The notes beneath the pieces are model-generated. The model searched no databases. It worked only from the letters and a program-made list of their open reading frames with translations, and was not told the origin of the DNA. From positions 58,017 through 122,016 of the forward strand of contig CAAGDV010000038.1 in assembly GCA_900768755.1 (NCBI GenBank): DNA of 64,000 nt, written 5' to 3'. The first letter of the stretch is position 1. Each line of letters starts with the position of its first letter. The DNA is from Lachnospiraceae bacterium. GTDB lineage: Bacteria; Bacillota; Clostridia; Lachnospirales; Lachnospiraceae. The position numbers and the translations under genes were made by a program. Of this stretch, positions 25,446-34,681 are shown one piece after another.

Positions 25446-27043
25446 GATTTAAAAAAATTCCGGCATTTCTCTGTCTTGTTGCAGTGATGGGCAGTCTTTT
25501 GACCGGCTGTCACGGCGCAAAAGAATCCAAAGCCTTTGAAATTCCGAAGGATTTTGATACCGACCGAAATTATGAGATTACATTCTGGGCAAAAAACGAT
25601 ACAAACAAAACCCAGACCAATATCTACAACCGCGCAATCAAGAATTTTGAGGCGCTGTATCCAAACATTAAGGTCAACATCCGCCTGTATACCGACTACG
25701 GCAAAATATACAACGACGTAATCACCAACATCGCCACGGACACGACCCCGAATGTATGTATAACATATCCTGACCACATTGCGACCTATATGACGGGCAA
25801 AGATACCGTGGTGGCGCTTGACGAGCTTATCCGCGACCCGGGATACGGCCTTGGCGGGAGCAAACTTAGGTTTGAGTCGCCTAAATTTTCCGAGATGATT
25901 GAAAGCTTTATGAATGAGTGCAGGCTTTCAGGATACTATTATGCAATACCGTATATGCGCTCGACGGAGGCCTGCTATATCAACAAGGATTATGTCGAGG
26001 CTCTGGGGTACAGCATTCCTGATGTGCTCACCTGGGATTATATCTGGGAGGTATCGGAGGCGGCAACAGAAAAAAATGCTGATGGTACCTACAAAATAAA
26101 CGGTCAGAAGGTCATGATTCCGTTTATTTACAAGTCAACCGACAATATGATGATTTCGATGCTAAAACAGCTTGGCGCGGGTTATTCGGACCCAGACGGC
26201 AATATAGAGATATTTAACGATACCACCAAAGAGATTCTCTTTACAATTTCAAGCCATGTGAAGACGAAGGCTTTTTCGACGTTTAAGATATCAAGCTATC
26301 CCGCCAATTTTCTGAATGCGGGGCAATGTATTTTTGCCATAGATTCCACGGCGGGAGCTACCTGGATGGGTTCTGACGCACCGCTTATCGACATAAGCCC
26401 TGAAGACCTTGTGGAGTTTGAGACGGTTGTGCGCCCAATCCCGCAATATGATGTGAACAGTCCGAAGATGATATCTCAGGGACCGTCAATCTGTATTTTT
26501 AACAAGGAGGACCCCGGGGAAGTTATGGCGTCGTGGCTTTTTGCACAGTATCTTCTGACCAATGAGGTTCAGGTGGCGTATGCAAAGACGGAAGGATATG
26601 TTCCTGTTACAAAAAAAGCACAACAATCCGACGAGTATGTGGATTACCTGTCAAGGCGCGGCGAGGACAATGAGACCTATTACAGCGTCAAAATTGACGC
26701 CACAAAGCTTCTTTTGGAGCACACAAAAGACACCTTCGTGACGGATGTTTTTAACGGTTCAGCGTCGCTGAGGGACGCAGCCGGCCAGATGATTGAGAAT
26801 GTGGCAAAATCAACCAACCGTAAAGTAACAATAGATGAGGCTTATATGGACACGCTGTTTTCGGATATCACGGCACTGTACAGGCTTGACCAGATTACCG
26901 CGGGAGATACCTCAAAGTACCAAAACAAAGGCCCTCTTCCGGCAACTGCAGTTGTACTTTTGGCCTCAATCGGAGGCGCGTGGTTTGGAATTGCAGCGTT
27001 TTTTATTGCAGGAAAAGTAAGGAAAATCCGACGAAAAAAATAA
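25442..27043 (+). CDS. Extracellular solute-binding lipoprotein with C-terminal membrane helix
   Basis: 533 residues. The lipobox is LTGCHG (Cys near residue 23), followed by a family 1 solute-binding fold (ITFWAKNDTN near the N-terminus). Residues about 500-525 form a membrane helix ending in KVRKIRRKK, which is unusual for a binding protein already lipid-anchored at its N-terminus. It captures a sugar for the coupled permeases. Being last in the operon instead of first or before the permeases is also less common. A short gap and a new promoter follow. Confidence 0.85.
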   Translation: MRFKKIPAFLCLVAVMGSLLTGCHGAKESKAFEIPKDFDTDRNYEITFWAKNDTNKTQTNIYNRAIKNFEALYPNIKVNIRLYTDYGKIYNDVITNIATDTTPNVCITYPDHIATYMTGKDTVVALDELIRDPGYGLGGSKLRFESPKFSEMIESFMNECRLSGYYYAIPYMRSTEACYINKDYVEALGYSIPDVLTWDYIWEVSEAATEKNADGTYKINGQKVMIPFIYKSTDNMMISMLKQLGAGYSDPDGNIEIFNDTTKEILFTISSHVKTKAFSTFKISSYPANFLNAGQCIFAIDSTAGATWMGSDAPLIDISPEDLVEFETVVRPIPQYDVNSPKMISQGPSICIFNKEDPGEVMASWLFAQYLLTNEVQVAYAKTEGYVPVTKKAQQSDEYVDYLSRRGEDNETYYSVKIDATKLLLEHTKDTFVTDVFNGSASLRDAAGQMIENVAKSTNRKVTIDEAYMDTLFSDITALYRLDQITAGDTSKYQNKGPLPATAVVLLASIGGAWFGIAAFFIAGKVRKIRRKK

Positions 27044-27050
27044 TTGGGTA

Positions 27051-27078
27051 TTGATTTTTGCCGATATTCAAGTATAAT
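27051..27078 (+). promoter_or_regulatory. Sigma-A promoter of the Ser/Thr-rich lipoprotein
   Basis: TTGATT (27051-27056), 16-base spacer, TATAAT (27073-27078), 51 bases before the start codon. Confidence 0.6.
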
Positions 27079-27128
27079 GACAAGGAAGTATTCATTGACA
27101 AATGAATTTTTTATCAGGAGGACACAAT

Positions 27129-27974
27129 ATGAAAAAGAAGATTCTTGCACTTGTTTTGTGCGCAACAATGGTACTCGCAATGTTGACAGCATGTTCATCA
27201 AAGACAAGCAGCTCATCAGAGAACAGCTCAACATCTGATGCAACATCAGAGGCTCCGTCAACATCAGAGGATGCTTCAACATCAGAGGATGCGTCATCGT
27301 CAGATGTTACATACGCAGAGATGAACTATGAGGAGTTTATGGCAGCAGATGTTGACACTGCCGTAAAGCTTGACATCTATGTTGCAGACAAGCAGAAATA
27401 CAACGCAGAGTATGGTAACACATCAATTTATGCTTTTGATGACAACGGATTCTATTTCATTTACAGAGTTTCAATGACTCAGGAAGAGTATGATGCACTT
27501 GAACCGGGTACCGAGATTATCGTATCAGGATACAAGGCTGAGTGGTCAGGCGAAGTTGAGGTAGCTGATGCATCTATCGAGAAGGGCAGCGGCAAAAAGG
27601 ACGTTCCGGCACCTATTGAGATTGAAGCAGGGAAGACTGCGGATGATTTGCTTGCAATCCAGAATGCATTGTTTGTCATGAAGGATTTGGAAGTTGTCGA
27701 GTCAGAATACAAGGATGAGAACGATGAAGTTCAGAAGGCACCTTTCCTTTACAGTTGGGATGGCTCAGGCGAGAAGGGAAGCGACTTGTATTTTAACGTT
27801 ACAGACGGAACCACAGTTTTCAACTTGACTGTTGAGACAGATTTGTGTGACTCATCTTCGGATGTATACGCAGCCGTAGAGGGGCTTAAAGTCGGAGACA
27901 AGATTGATGTTACAGGTTTTATGTATTGGTACAACGGACCTAACCCTCACATCACATCCGTTACCGCAAAATAA
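27129..27974 (+). CDS. Lipoprotein with Ser/Thr/Glu-rich linker
   Basis: 281 residues. The signal peptide ends at a lipobox LTACSS (Cys 21). A low-complexity linker with repeated TSEDAS units covers about 22-58. The remainder is beta-rich, with two similar OB-like halves (AVKLDIYVADKQK and LYFNVTDGTTVFNLTVETD), but I cannot name the family. ATG 27129 follows TCAGGAGG. It has its own promoter and a strong terminator, so it is transcribed alone. A surface-exposed ligand-binding role is inference. Confidence 0.8.
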   Translation: MKKKILALVLCATMVLAMLTACSSKTSSSSENSSTSDATSEAPSTSEDASTSEDASSSDVTYAEMNYEEFMAADVDTAVKLDIYVADKQKYNAEYGNTSIYAFDDNGFYFIYRVSMTQEEYDALEPGTEIIVSGYKAEWSGEVEVADASIEKGSGKKDVPAPIEIEAGKTADDLLAIQNALFVMKDLEVVESEYKDENDEVQKAPFLYSWDGSGEKGSDLYFNVTDGTTVFNLTVETDLCDSSSDVYAAVEGLKVGDKIDVTGFMYWYNGPNPHITSVTAK

Positions 27975-27998
27975 ATAAAACATGGCTTAGGCCAGAAT

Positions 27999-28052
27999 AA
28001 AACTCCTGCCAAAGCATTTCCGGATTGGACAATGCGGTGGCAGGAGTTTTTT
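27999..28052 (+). terminator. Rho-independent terminator
   Basis: A perfect 13-bp stem: 27999-28011 pairs with 28038-28050, followed by a run of six T (28047-28052). Ends the lipoprotein gene. Confidence 0.9.
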
Positions 28053-28101
28053 GTTATGGCAACGAGGAAAATGGACACTGTGCTTGCACAAGTGTCCATT
28101 T
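28049..28101. repeat. Hairpin element, copy 2
   Basis: The head 28049-28073 matches the copy at 22377 in 22 of 25 bases. A perfect 11-bp stem follows (28069-28079/28091-28101) topped by GTGC-TT-GCAC. As in copy 1, the element starts in the T-run of a terminator, and the stem sequences differ while the TGC-TT-GCA tip is kept. Confidence 0.6.
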
Positions 28102-28148
28102 GACGACCGCTAATCAGAGCGGGATTCGCGAAGAGCATCTCGTTTCTG

Positions 28149-30797
28149 TCAGTTATCAGACCTCATTCCGTTTACGGGATAAAGGTTGGCGATGTCATCG
28201 ATACCATCCCCGGTAGGCGATTCATTTTCTTCGCCCTCCTCAGTCTCTTCCTCATAGTTCTCTGAATGTACGGGGCAGAGATTTTCCTCGAAATCTTCAG
28301 CCGTAACAGCCCATTCGGCGTCCACTACAGGAGTCTCCTCCAAGTCGATACCGGTGAGGTCTTTAATAATACGGATTACGGTTTTTCGTGATTCCTCAGG
28401 GCAGTCGTCACATGCCAGCTCTCCCGAATCCTCACAGATTGTCACCATAGTATGAGTTCCGCATACCTCCGTAGGCTGGGTACCTGATACATAATATTCT
28501 GAAATTACGCGGCTTCCGCGGGGGTCGCAGTCGCACAGACCGTCAACGGCAAGCAGACCGGAATCCTTGCAGATATTTACCTTGACTATGCTTGCCGGCG
28601 GTTCGGGCTCGACACACTCAATTCCTGCGCGGTCATTGGCTTTTCCGAGTACCGTTGCCCAGAAAAATGCGTGCGGGGCAGCATATATTTCATCCGGGAA
28701 CGGTATATTGGAATCGTAACCCATCCATACACCGGCGGTATAGTTTCCGCCGTATCCGATTACCCATTTATCAAAATTGTTCTGTGTGGTTCCTGACTTT
28801 GCAGAGAAAAATCTGCCGCCTACATCCAGCCATGACAGCGTTCCTTTTGTCAGAACCGTGTGCAATGCATCGGTGATAAGCCATGCGGTACTTTCCTTCA
28901 TAACTCTGGTTGAAGAGACATCTGTGTTGTCCAGAATAACATTTCCGTCATGATCAACAACCTTGGTGTACAGTTTCGGCTCAATATATACTCCGCCGTT
29001 GGCGAATGTGGTGTACGCCGAAGTCATCTCCAAATTGGTTATACTGCTGGTTCCGAGTGCAGCAGGAAGATAGTAGTCGTTCTCGGTAAGACTGGTTATT
29101 CCGTAGCTCTTCATATAGTTCATACCGGTTGAAATACCGAGGTCCTGGAACGTCTTAAGTGCGGGTATGTTTCTGGACTCAGCCAGGGCATACCTTAGAG
29201 TGTAGTAACCTTTGTATAGGTCATCATTGTTCTTTACTCTTTTTCCGTTATCGTAGTAGAAAGGAACATCGTCAATAACGGTTCCGAGAGTGTATCCGGC
29301 AGTGTCGATTGCCGGGGCGTACACGAGCAGAGGTTTAACCGTTGAACCGGCCTGACGCTTTGTATCGGTTGCCCTGTTGAGTACAAGGCTTTCGGTCTTG
29401 TCGCCGCGTCCGCCGACCAATACCCTGACATTGCCCGTACCGTTCTCAATGAGAACGATGGAAACCTGAGGCTGGATTGTGTAGGTGATGTTCATGCTCT
29501 CGGGAACAATGCTGCCGCCTACCTCGCCCAAAACATACTGCTGGTATTCGTTTACATATTTCTCGGCTTCTTCCTTGCTGTCAAATATCAAATCCATCTC
29601 GTCACCGTAGGTCTTTTTGAGATATTTCTGGAAACCGATATCTCCGTATGATGAAAGCTTTCCGTAATTATCACGAATCTGGAAATAAATCGAAGCGGAA
29701 TACTCATAGATGCCCTGCCAGTGAGTCTGGTCGTTAATCAGGTTCTCCGAATATTTCTGCAGCTCATAATCCTCACATGAATGAATTGACAAGCCTCCGC
29801 GGTATACAAGATTGTATGCCTGTGTGTAGGTATATCCCTTGCGGGTCATCAGATCTTCCATAATCTGTCCGATAAGGGCGTCGGTGTAGTATGAGTATGC
29901 CTTTGAGCCTCCGGAGGTGCTGTGAACATCCAGTATCCTGGAGTATACATCATCTTCCATGGCTTCGTTGTACTCGTCCCTGGTAATAAATCCCAGAGTA
30001 AGCATATTGTTGAGAACAAGCTCACGCCGCTCGGAATTTTTCTCGGGATGCCTTATCGGATTGTATTTTGACGGGTTCTGCGTGATTGCCGCTATAACCG
30101 CGCTCTCTGAGATTGTGAGCTCAGAGACATCCTTGTTGAAATAGTTGATGCTTGCGGACTGGACGCCGAGGTTGTTGTTGCCGAGATTGATTGTGTTAAG
30201 GTAGTTCTCAAGGATGAGCTTCTTGTTCTGTACCTGCGCTTCAAGATTGATTGCGAGAGCCTGTTCCTGAATCTTGCGTCGGATTCGCTCAATCTTTCCC
30301 TCATTGTAGGCGTCAAAAACGCTGTTTTTAATCAACTGCTGCGTTATTGTACTGGCACCTTGGTTAAATTTAAAACCGTTGAGAATTCCTTTGTATGCAG
30401 CCCTTATTATGCCCTTAGGATCAATTCCGTTGTGCTCATAGAAACGTTCATCCTCAATTGCGACAAAAGCATCCTGAAGGCACTGGGGAATCTCATCGAT
30501 AGTAGCGTATATTCTGTTGGCTCCGGATGCAACAAGAGTCTCTAACTCTATTCCGTTGCAGTCGTATATGGTTGTTTTGTACTGGGAAGGTGTCACATCA
30601 TTAAGCGTGATGTCAGGCGCCGTGGAGATAATGCCGTTAATCGCACCAAAACCGACGGCAGTTCCGATAACTACGGTAAAAGCAATCAGGACAATGAAAA
30701 CCTTGTATGCGAACACCATAGTCTTGGTTCCGAGCTTATATCTGTGAACAGACAGTTCCTTTTGCTTCTCTTTTATGTGATAACTTGTAAATTTCAT
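28149..30797 (-). CDS. Class A penicillin-binding protein (transglycosylase/transpeptidase)
   Basis: 882 residues. One N-terminal membrane helix (about 27-52) is followed by a GT51 glycosyltransferase (EDERFYEHNGIDPKGIIRA, catalytic Glu in EDERF). The transpeptidase carries S485-T-V-K, SRN (ESRNIPAL) and KSGTTQN. It polymerises and cross-links peptidoglycan at the membrane surface. A Cys-containing, Glu-rich C-terminal tail of about 150 residues extends beyond the catalytic domain. The start is fixed by GGAGG 12 bases upstream. A TATAAT-like element lies at 30824-30819 on the minus strand without a clear -35. Confidence 0.92.
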   Translation of the reverse strand: MKFTSYHIKEKQKELSVHRYKLGTKTMVFAYKVFIVLIAFTVVIGTAVGFGAINGIISTAPDITLNDVTPSQYKTTIYDCNGIELETLVASGANRIYATIDEIPQCLQDAFVAIEDERFYEHNGIDPKGIIRAAYKGILNGFKFNQGASTITQQLIKNSVFDAYNEGKIERIRRKIQEQALAINLEAQVQNKKLILENYLNTINLGNNNLGVQSASINYFNKDVSELTISESAVIAAITQNPSKYNPIRHPEKNSERRELVLNNMLTLGFITRDEYNEAMEDDVYSRILDVHSTSGGSKAYSYYTDALIGQIMEDLMTRKGYTYTQAYNLVYRGGLSIHSCEDYELQKYSENLINDQTHWQGIYEYSASIYFQIRDNYGKLSSYGDIGFQKYLKKTYGDEMDLIFDSKEEAEKYVNEYQQYVLGEVGGSIVPESMNITYTIQPQVSIVLIENGTGNVRVLVGGRGDKTESLVLNRATDTKRQAGSTVKPLLVYAPAIDTAGYTLGTVIDDVPFYYDNGKRVKNNDDLYKGYYTLRYALAESRNIPALKTFQDLGISTGMNYMKSYGITSLTENDYYLPAALGTSSITNLEMTSAYTTFANGGVYIEPKLYTKVVDHDGNVILDNTDVSSTRVMKESTAWLITDALHTVLTKGTLSWLDVGGRFFSAKSGTTQNNFDKWVIGYGGNYTAGVWMGYDSNIPFPDEIYAAPHAFFWATVLGKANDRAGIECVEPEPPASIVKVNICKDSGLLAVDGLCDCDPRGSRVISEYYVSGTQPTEVCGTHTMVTICEDSGELACDDCPEESRKTVIRIIKDLTGIDLEETPVVDAEWAVTAEDFEENLCPVHSENYEEETEEGEENESPTGDGIDDIANLYPVNGMRSDN

Positions 30798-30860
30798 ATA
30801 CTTTAATCCTCCGCAGTCATTATATCAGAATTATGGACATAAATAAAGAAAAAAATAGCA

Positions 30861-30888
30861 TTGAAGAATATTGGTAATGCGATATAAT
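30861..30888 (+). promoter_or_regulatory. Promoter of the YigZ-like gene
   Basis: TTGAAG (30861-30866), 16-base spacer, TATAAT (30883-30888), 17 bases before the start codon. Confidence 0.55.
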
Positions 30889-30905
30889 AGATACAGAGGT
30901 GTTGT

Positions 30906-31544
30906 ATGGGCGGAATAATTAAAGTAAGATCCGGCGGCGTTTCTGAGTACGAGGAGAAGCGTTCCGTATTTATTGCGCAGGTCTATCCCGTTAACAGCGA
31001 GCAGGAGGCCAACGCGTATATTGAGGCTGCGAGAAAGAAATATTGGGATGCAAGGCATAACTGCTACGCCTTTGTTATAGGTGATAATAATGAGTGCAGC
31101 CGATGCAGCGATGACAAAGAACCGGCGGGTACGGCGGGCAAACCGATACTTGAGGTAATCAATGGGATGTCGGTGCACAACTGCCTGGTAATCGTTACCA
31201 GGTATTTTGGAGGGACACTGCTTGGAACGGGCGGGCTTGTGAGGGCTTACACCAGAGCGGCAAAGGATGCGATGTGCAACAGTTCGCTGGTTGAAGAGGT
31301 TTTAGGCGTACAGTATCTCATCACAACGGATTACAACGGAATGGGCAGAATACGCTCCATGGAAGAGGAGTACGGATTCTGTGTTGTGAATACGGAATAT
31401 TCCGATGTGGTGGTTATGACCGTTAATATGGAGGCTGCGGACGCAGAAAAGATATGTGCTGCCATAACGGACAATACGAACGGCAGGGCACGCATCGAAA
31501 GACTGCGCGACCTGCCGATTGAAAAGGCTTATGAGTCGGATTGA
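30906..31544 (+). CDS. YigZ/IMPACT (UPF0029) family protein
   Basis: 212 residues. The IMPACT domain is marked by EKRSVFIAQVYPV, AGTAGKPILEVI and VTRYFGGTLLGTGGLVRAY, and a C-terminal DUF1949-like ferredoxin fold follows. The family is linked to translation stress control in eukaryotes; in bacteria the role is unclear. ATG 30906 follows GAGGTGTTGT. Its 3' end overlaps the convergent PAP2 gene by 16 bases. Confidence 0.9.
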   Translation: MGGIIKVRSGGVSEYEEKRSVFIAQVYPVNSEQEANAYIEAARKKYWDARHNCYAFVIGDNNECSRCSDDKEPAGTAGKPILEVINGMSVHNCLVIVTRYFGGTLLGTGGLVRAYTRAAKDAMCNSSLVEEVLGVQYLITTDYNGMGRIRSMEEEYGFCVVNTEYSDVVVMTVNMEAADAEKICAAITDNTNGRARIERLRDLPIEKAYESD

Positions 31545-32089
31545 GCACTTGATTCTTTTTTGGAACTGATAGTCATATATATCTTGGTTGCAATGATATA
31601 TCCGCCGATTCCGTATATGATTCCGAGAACGGTTCCCGCGATTACGTCCGTAGGGAAGTGAACCGTAAGGTACAGCCGGGATACGGCTATGAGTGCGGCG
31701 AGAATAACCAACGGAATTCCCGGTCTTTTGTCATTGCAGAAGACCGCAACCGCAGCGGCAAAAGATGCCGAAGAGTGTCCGGACGGGAAAGACCAGTCGG
31801 TCGGCTTCTTTATCAGCAGCGACTGCAGCAAAGAAGGGTCCACCGCAAAAGGTCGTTCTCTTGCCACAAGATTCTTAATTATCAGGTTGGTGAATATAAG
31901 CGAGAGAACCAGGGCAAAAGCCATTGAAACAGCGGTCTTTCTGTATTTTTTAAAGAACATAAGTACTACGGCGAGAAGAATCCAGAAGATTCCGCTATTG
32001 CCAAGTACAGTGATACATTTCATAATAACGTCAAGCACCGGGTTATGAATTGATTCAAACCAGTGCAGGACAGATAACTCCCAATTCAT
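31529..32089 (-). CDS. PAP2-family membrane phosphatase
   Basis: 186 residues, five to six membrane helices. All three phosphatase motifs are present: KNLVARERPF, PSGHSS and SRLYLTVHFPTD. The family dephosphorylates phosphatidic acid, undecaprenyl pyrophosphate or similar lipids. It is divergent from a lipid kinase gene 72 bases away, so the two enzymes may act on the same lipid pool in opposite directions; this is inference. Its promoter is well formed. Confidence 0.9.
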   Translation of the reverse strand: MNWELSVLHWFESIHNPVLDVIMKCITVLGNSGIFWILLAVVLMFFKKYRKTAVSMAFALVLSLIFTNLIIKNLVARERPFAVDPSLLQSLLIKKPTDWSFPSGHSSASFAAAVAVFCNDKRPGIPLVILAALIAVSRLYLTVHFPTDVIAGTVLGIIYGIGGYIIATKIYMTISSKKESSAQSDS

Positions 32090-32122
32090 ATAATCATCCT
32101 TTCACAATGTACTGCGATTTTG

Positions 32123-32151
32123 ATTATATCATTTCAAAAAAAATAGGTCAA
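32123..32151 (-). promoter_or_regulatory. Promoter of the PAP2 phosphatase gene
   Basis: On the minus strand TTGACC (32151-32146), 17-base spacer, TATAAT (32128-32123). The -35 box overlaps the ribosome binding region of the divergent lipid kinase. Confidence 0.65.
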
Positions 32152-32161
32152 GGAAGGTATT

Positions 32162-33052
32162 ATGAAAAGATTATTTTTTGTATACAACGAACACGCCGGA
32201 AAGGGAATCATAAGAAATAAGCTTGCAGAGATAATCAGCATGTTTACGCAGGCTGGATATATTGTCACCGCGTATCCCACGCAGAGGGCATTGGACGCAT
32301 ACGATAAGGTATGTGAGGTTGACGGTGAGTATGACATGGTTGTGTGCAGCGGTGGCGACGGCACCCTCAATGAGGTGATTTCCGCAGTGATGAACCACAC
32401 GCACGAACGCCCGAGAATAGGCTATATTCCGGCGGGAACCACCAATGATTTTGCAACCTCGTACAAAATACCTAAGACGCCGCTTAAGGCGGCAAAGGTT
32501 GTGCTGGGTAACAAATATACAAAATGCGATATAGGAATGTTCAACGGAAGATATTTCAATTACGTTGCGGCGTTCGGATTTCTTACGGATGTATCTTATA
32601 AGACCCCGCAAAACATAAAGAATGTTCTGGGACATCAGGCATATGTGCTTGAGAGCATAAAGAGCCTGAACAGCATAGCAGCATATCGCATGAACATTAA
32701 GTTTAACGATATGGAGATAAAAGGTGATTTTATTTACGGAATGGTAGCCAACTCATATTCGGTAGGCGGCTTCAAAGGAATAACCGGCAACACCGTACAG
32801 CTGGACGACGGGCTTTTTGAGGTGGTGCTGGTCAAGGAACCGCTTAACGCGCTGGAACTTCAGCAGGTAGTCGCCGGACTTTTCTCACGTACACATGACA
32901 GTCCGATGGTTCTCAGATTTAAGGCAAAACAGATTGTTTTTGAGAGTCAGGAGCCGGTTGCGTGGACAATGGACGGCGAGTTTGGAGACGCTCATCAGCG
33001 TGTGGAAATATCCGTGCTGGACAAGGCGGTTGAGATTATGTCCAACCTGTAA
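32162..33052 (+). CDS. Diacylglycerol-kinase-family lipid kinase (second copy)
   Basis: 296 residues. SGGDGTLNEVISAVM and YIPAGTTNDFATSYKIP are the DAGK catalytic motifs, and the C-terminal beta domain contains WTMDGEFG. It phosphorylates diacylglycerol or a similar lipid at the membrane. It is distinct from the copy at 18695, being closer to the DgkB group. AAGGAAGG precedes ATG 32162. Its 3' end overlaps the convergent DUF3810-like gene by 58 bases. Confidence 0.9.
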   Translation: MKRLFFVYNEHAGKGIIRNKLAEIISMFTQAGYIVTAYPTQRALDAYDKVCEVDGEYDMVVCSGGDGTLNEVISAVMNHTHERPRIGYIPAGTTNDFATSYKIPKTPLKAAKVVLGNKYTKCDIGMFNGRYFNYVAAFGFLTDVSYKTPQNIKNVLGHQAYVLESIKSLNSIAAYRMNIKFNDMEIKGDFIYGMVANSYSVGGFKGITGNTVQLDDGLFEVVLVKEPLNALELQQVVAGLFSRTHDSPMVLRFKAKQIVFESQEPVAWTMDGEFGDAHQRVEISVLDKAVEIMSNL

Positions 33053-34164
33053 TAATCAATCAGCATTTCAACCATCATATCATAACGGCGCACTCCTTCG
33101 GTGTCGCCGTTAATTTTAATATATGCGTCATTGAGGTTCTGCGAGACCTCGCTTACGGGGGTATCAAATTCGGACCAGTAGGCTGCCTGCAGGTTCAAAT
33201 CCCTTCTGACGTCATCGCACAGATTGGCTGTAATGGCAAAATATTCATCGGCACCTACAACCGCATAGAGCTCATTGAGAACATAGATGAGTGCGGTTAC
33301 CGTTCCGCTGTAGGCAAAATCATCATCTCCGGACTTAACGCACGCAACGTACCCGATAAAATTGGCCTCATCCTCGTGAATGAATCCGCTGATATGGGCG
33401 AGCTCGTGGCACAGCGTGTGTGCAATATCTATCGCCGGCATGTCCCTGTTATAGTTCGCTTCAAGCGTGAAAGGAGAGTAGAATCCCGCCGTGCCAGTGT
33501 AACTCATTATCCGTGAGGCAAGTACCGGCTTCGGGCGCGGATAGTACACTGACATAAAAGGAAACTCCTCATGAATGTTATTCATCGCATTGACGGAGAT
33601 TCCTTCAACATCCTTATCACCGTATGTAAAATGCCCGTTCTCATCGCGTGAGACTTTGCCCGCAAGCCCGTTTACATTATTTTCCAAGAGGAGGTACAGC
33701 GCCTTAAGCTCGTCCGTGCCGTGAGCTTTGGAAGTAATGTTGGCGCACACGGAAAAAGACAGTCTTTTGTACAGCAGGCTGTCATTGAGCGTAAAAATTA
33801 TAAGGCATGCAAGCACTATGCACGCAAGATTGAGAAGATATCTTTTGACCTTGTAGGTAAAAAAACAAATAGTCGCCTTGCTGTGATATTTTATGAGCGT
33901 GACAACCAGGCTCACCAGCGCATACAGGACAACCAAAAGCGCAATGCAGCAGAGAATCTCGATAACCGAAAACGGTATTACGGACATTATTCCGCCAACA
34001 ACCCGGACGCAGTAATAATACATTGTCGTGCTGTAGGTGGTGGCAAATACCGTGCTCGTGCGGAACATTATGTTAATAACAAGAAGGAACACGGCAAGAA
34101 TGCCCAATGCAATTATGTATTTCCGGTAATTAATAAATCGAACTTCTTTTTTGGCCTTTTTCAT
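32995..34164 (-). CDS. DUF3810-like membrane protein with HExxH-type motif
   Basis: 389 residues from ATG 34164, which overlaps the GNAT stop (ATGA). Three membrane helices lie in the first 130 residues. The extracellular part holds HTLCHELAHISGF, an HExxH zinc-peptidase motif, followed by EDEANFIGYVAC with a candidate third ligand. This matches the DUF3810 family, a putative membrane metallopeptidase of unknown substrate. The C-terminus overlaps a convergent lipid kinase by 58 bases, which is long for bacteria and may mean the last part is under dual constraint. Confidence 0.8.
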   Translation of the reverse strand: MKKAKKEVRFINYRKYIIALGILAVFLLVINIMFRTSTVFATTYSTTMYYYCVRVVGGIMSVIPFSVIEILCCIALLVVLYALVSLVVTLIKYHSKATICFFTYKVKRYLLNLACIVLACLIIFTLNDSLLYKRLSFSVCANITSKAHGTDELKALYLLLENNVNGLAGKVSRDENGHFTYGDKDVEGISVNAMNNIHEEFPFMSVYYPRPKPVLASRIMSYTGTAGFYSPFTLEANYNRDMPAIDIAHTLCHELAHISGFIHEDEANFIGYVACVKSGDDDFAYSGTVTALIYVLNELYAVVGADEYFAITANLCDDVRRDLNLQAAYWSEFDTPVSEVSQNLNDAYIKINGDTEGVRRYDMMVEMLIDYYRLDIISTALSSTDISTR

Positions 34165-34529
34165 TCCGTAATCTCCACACTTTCCGTTATTGCAAAACCG
34201 CATTTGTCATACAGGCGCATGGCTGCCTCGTTGTCGCCCGATACCTGCAAAACAAACGTTACGTCACAATCCTTCAAATCCTCCATAACCGAAAAAAGCA
34301 TCTCTGTGGCAAAACCTCGCCTTCGGTATTCCGGCTCAACATAAACATTAAAAAGATTGATGCGGTGCGGCTCACGAAATACACTTACGCATCCTATTTC
34401 CGCTCCCTGCCAGGAGAAAAAATAAGTGCTTTCGTCATCCTTATCCTCGGCTTCCCAGTCAAGCACCTCTTCGTGCCGGAAAAAGTCTTCTCCGGTGTAT
34501 TTCATAAGATACTCCATGTGTTTTTTCAT
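34161..34529 (-). CDS. GNAT-family N-acetyltransferase
   Basis: 122 residues. The acetyl-CoA loop is PEYRRRGFATEML (Q/RxxGxG/A), and the C-terminal MRLYDKCGFAITE is typical of GNATs. It transfers an acetyl group from acetyl-CoA to an amine; the substrate is not visible. It is translationally coupled to the DUF3810-like gene by a 4-base overlap. AGAGG lies before the start codon. Confidence 0.85.
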   Translation of the reverse strand: MKKHMEYLMKYTGEDFFRHEEVLDWEAEDKDDESTYFFSWQGAEIGCVSVFREPHRINLFNVYVEPEYRRRGFATEMLFSVMEDLKDCDVTFVLQVSGDNEAAMRLYDKCGFAITESVEITE

Positions 34530-34539
34530 ACAAAACCTC

Positions 34540-34568
34540 TTGACAAAACAAATCTCATATAGTATATT
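34540..34568 (+). promoter_or_regulatory. Strong promoter of tRNA-Gly
   Basis: Perfect TTGACA (34540-34545), 17-base spacer, TATATT (34563-34568), 30 bases before the tRNA. Confidence 0.8.
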
Positions 34569-34598
34569 AACACAAGTGATTTACAAAATCCAGTATTT

Positions 34599-34670
34599 GC
34601 GCGAGTGGCTCAGTGGTGGAGCGTCTCCTTGCCAAGGAGAAGGTCGCGGGTTCGATCCCCGTCTCGCGCT
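34599..34670 (+). tRNA. tRNA-Gly (GCC)
   Basis: 72 bases. Acceptor arms GCGCGAG (34599-34605) and CTCGCGC (34663-34669) pair fully. The anticodon stem TCTCC/GGAGA encloses TTGCCAA with anticodon GCC at 34631-34633, and the T-loop is TTCGATC. CCA is not encoded. It is a single tRNA gene with its own promoter, followed by a tandem repeat that begins with copies of its 3' end. Confidence 0.95.
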
Positions 34671-34681
34671 TATTTTTATGT

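Noticed and set aside
32995..33052. The 58-base overlap of the convergent lipid kinase and DUF3810-like genes as a sign that one is false
   Set aside because: Both proteins show full family motifs, so both are real; the overlap is only at their 3' ends.
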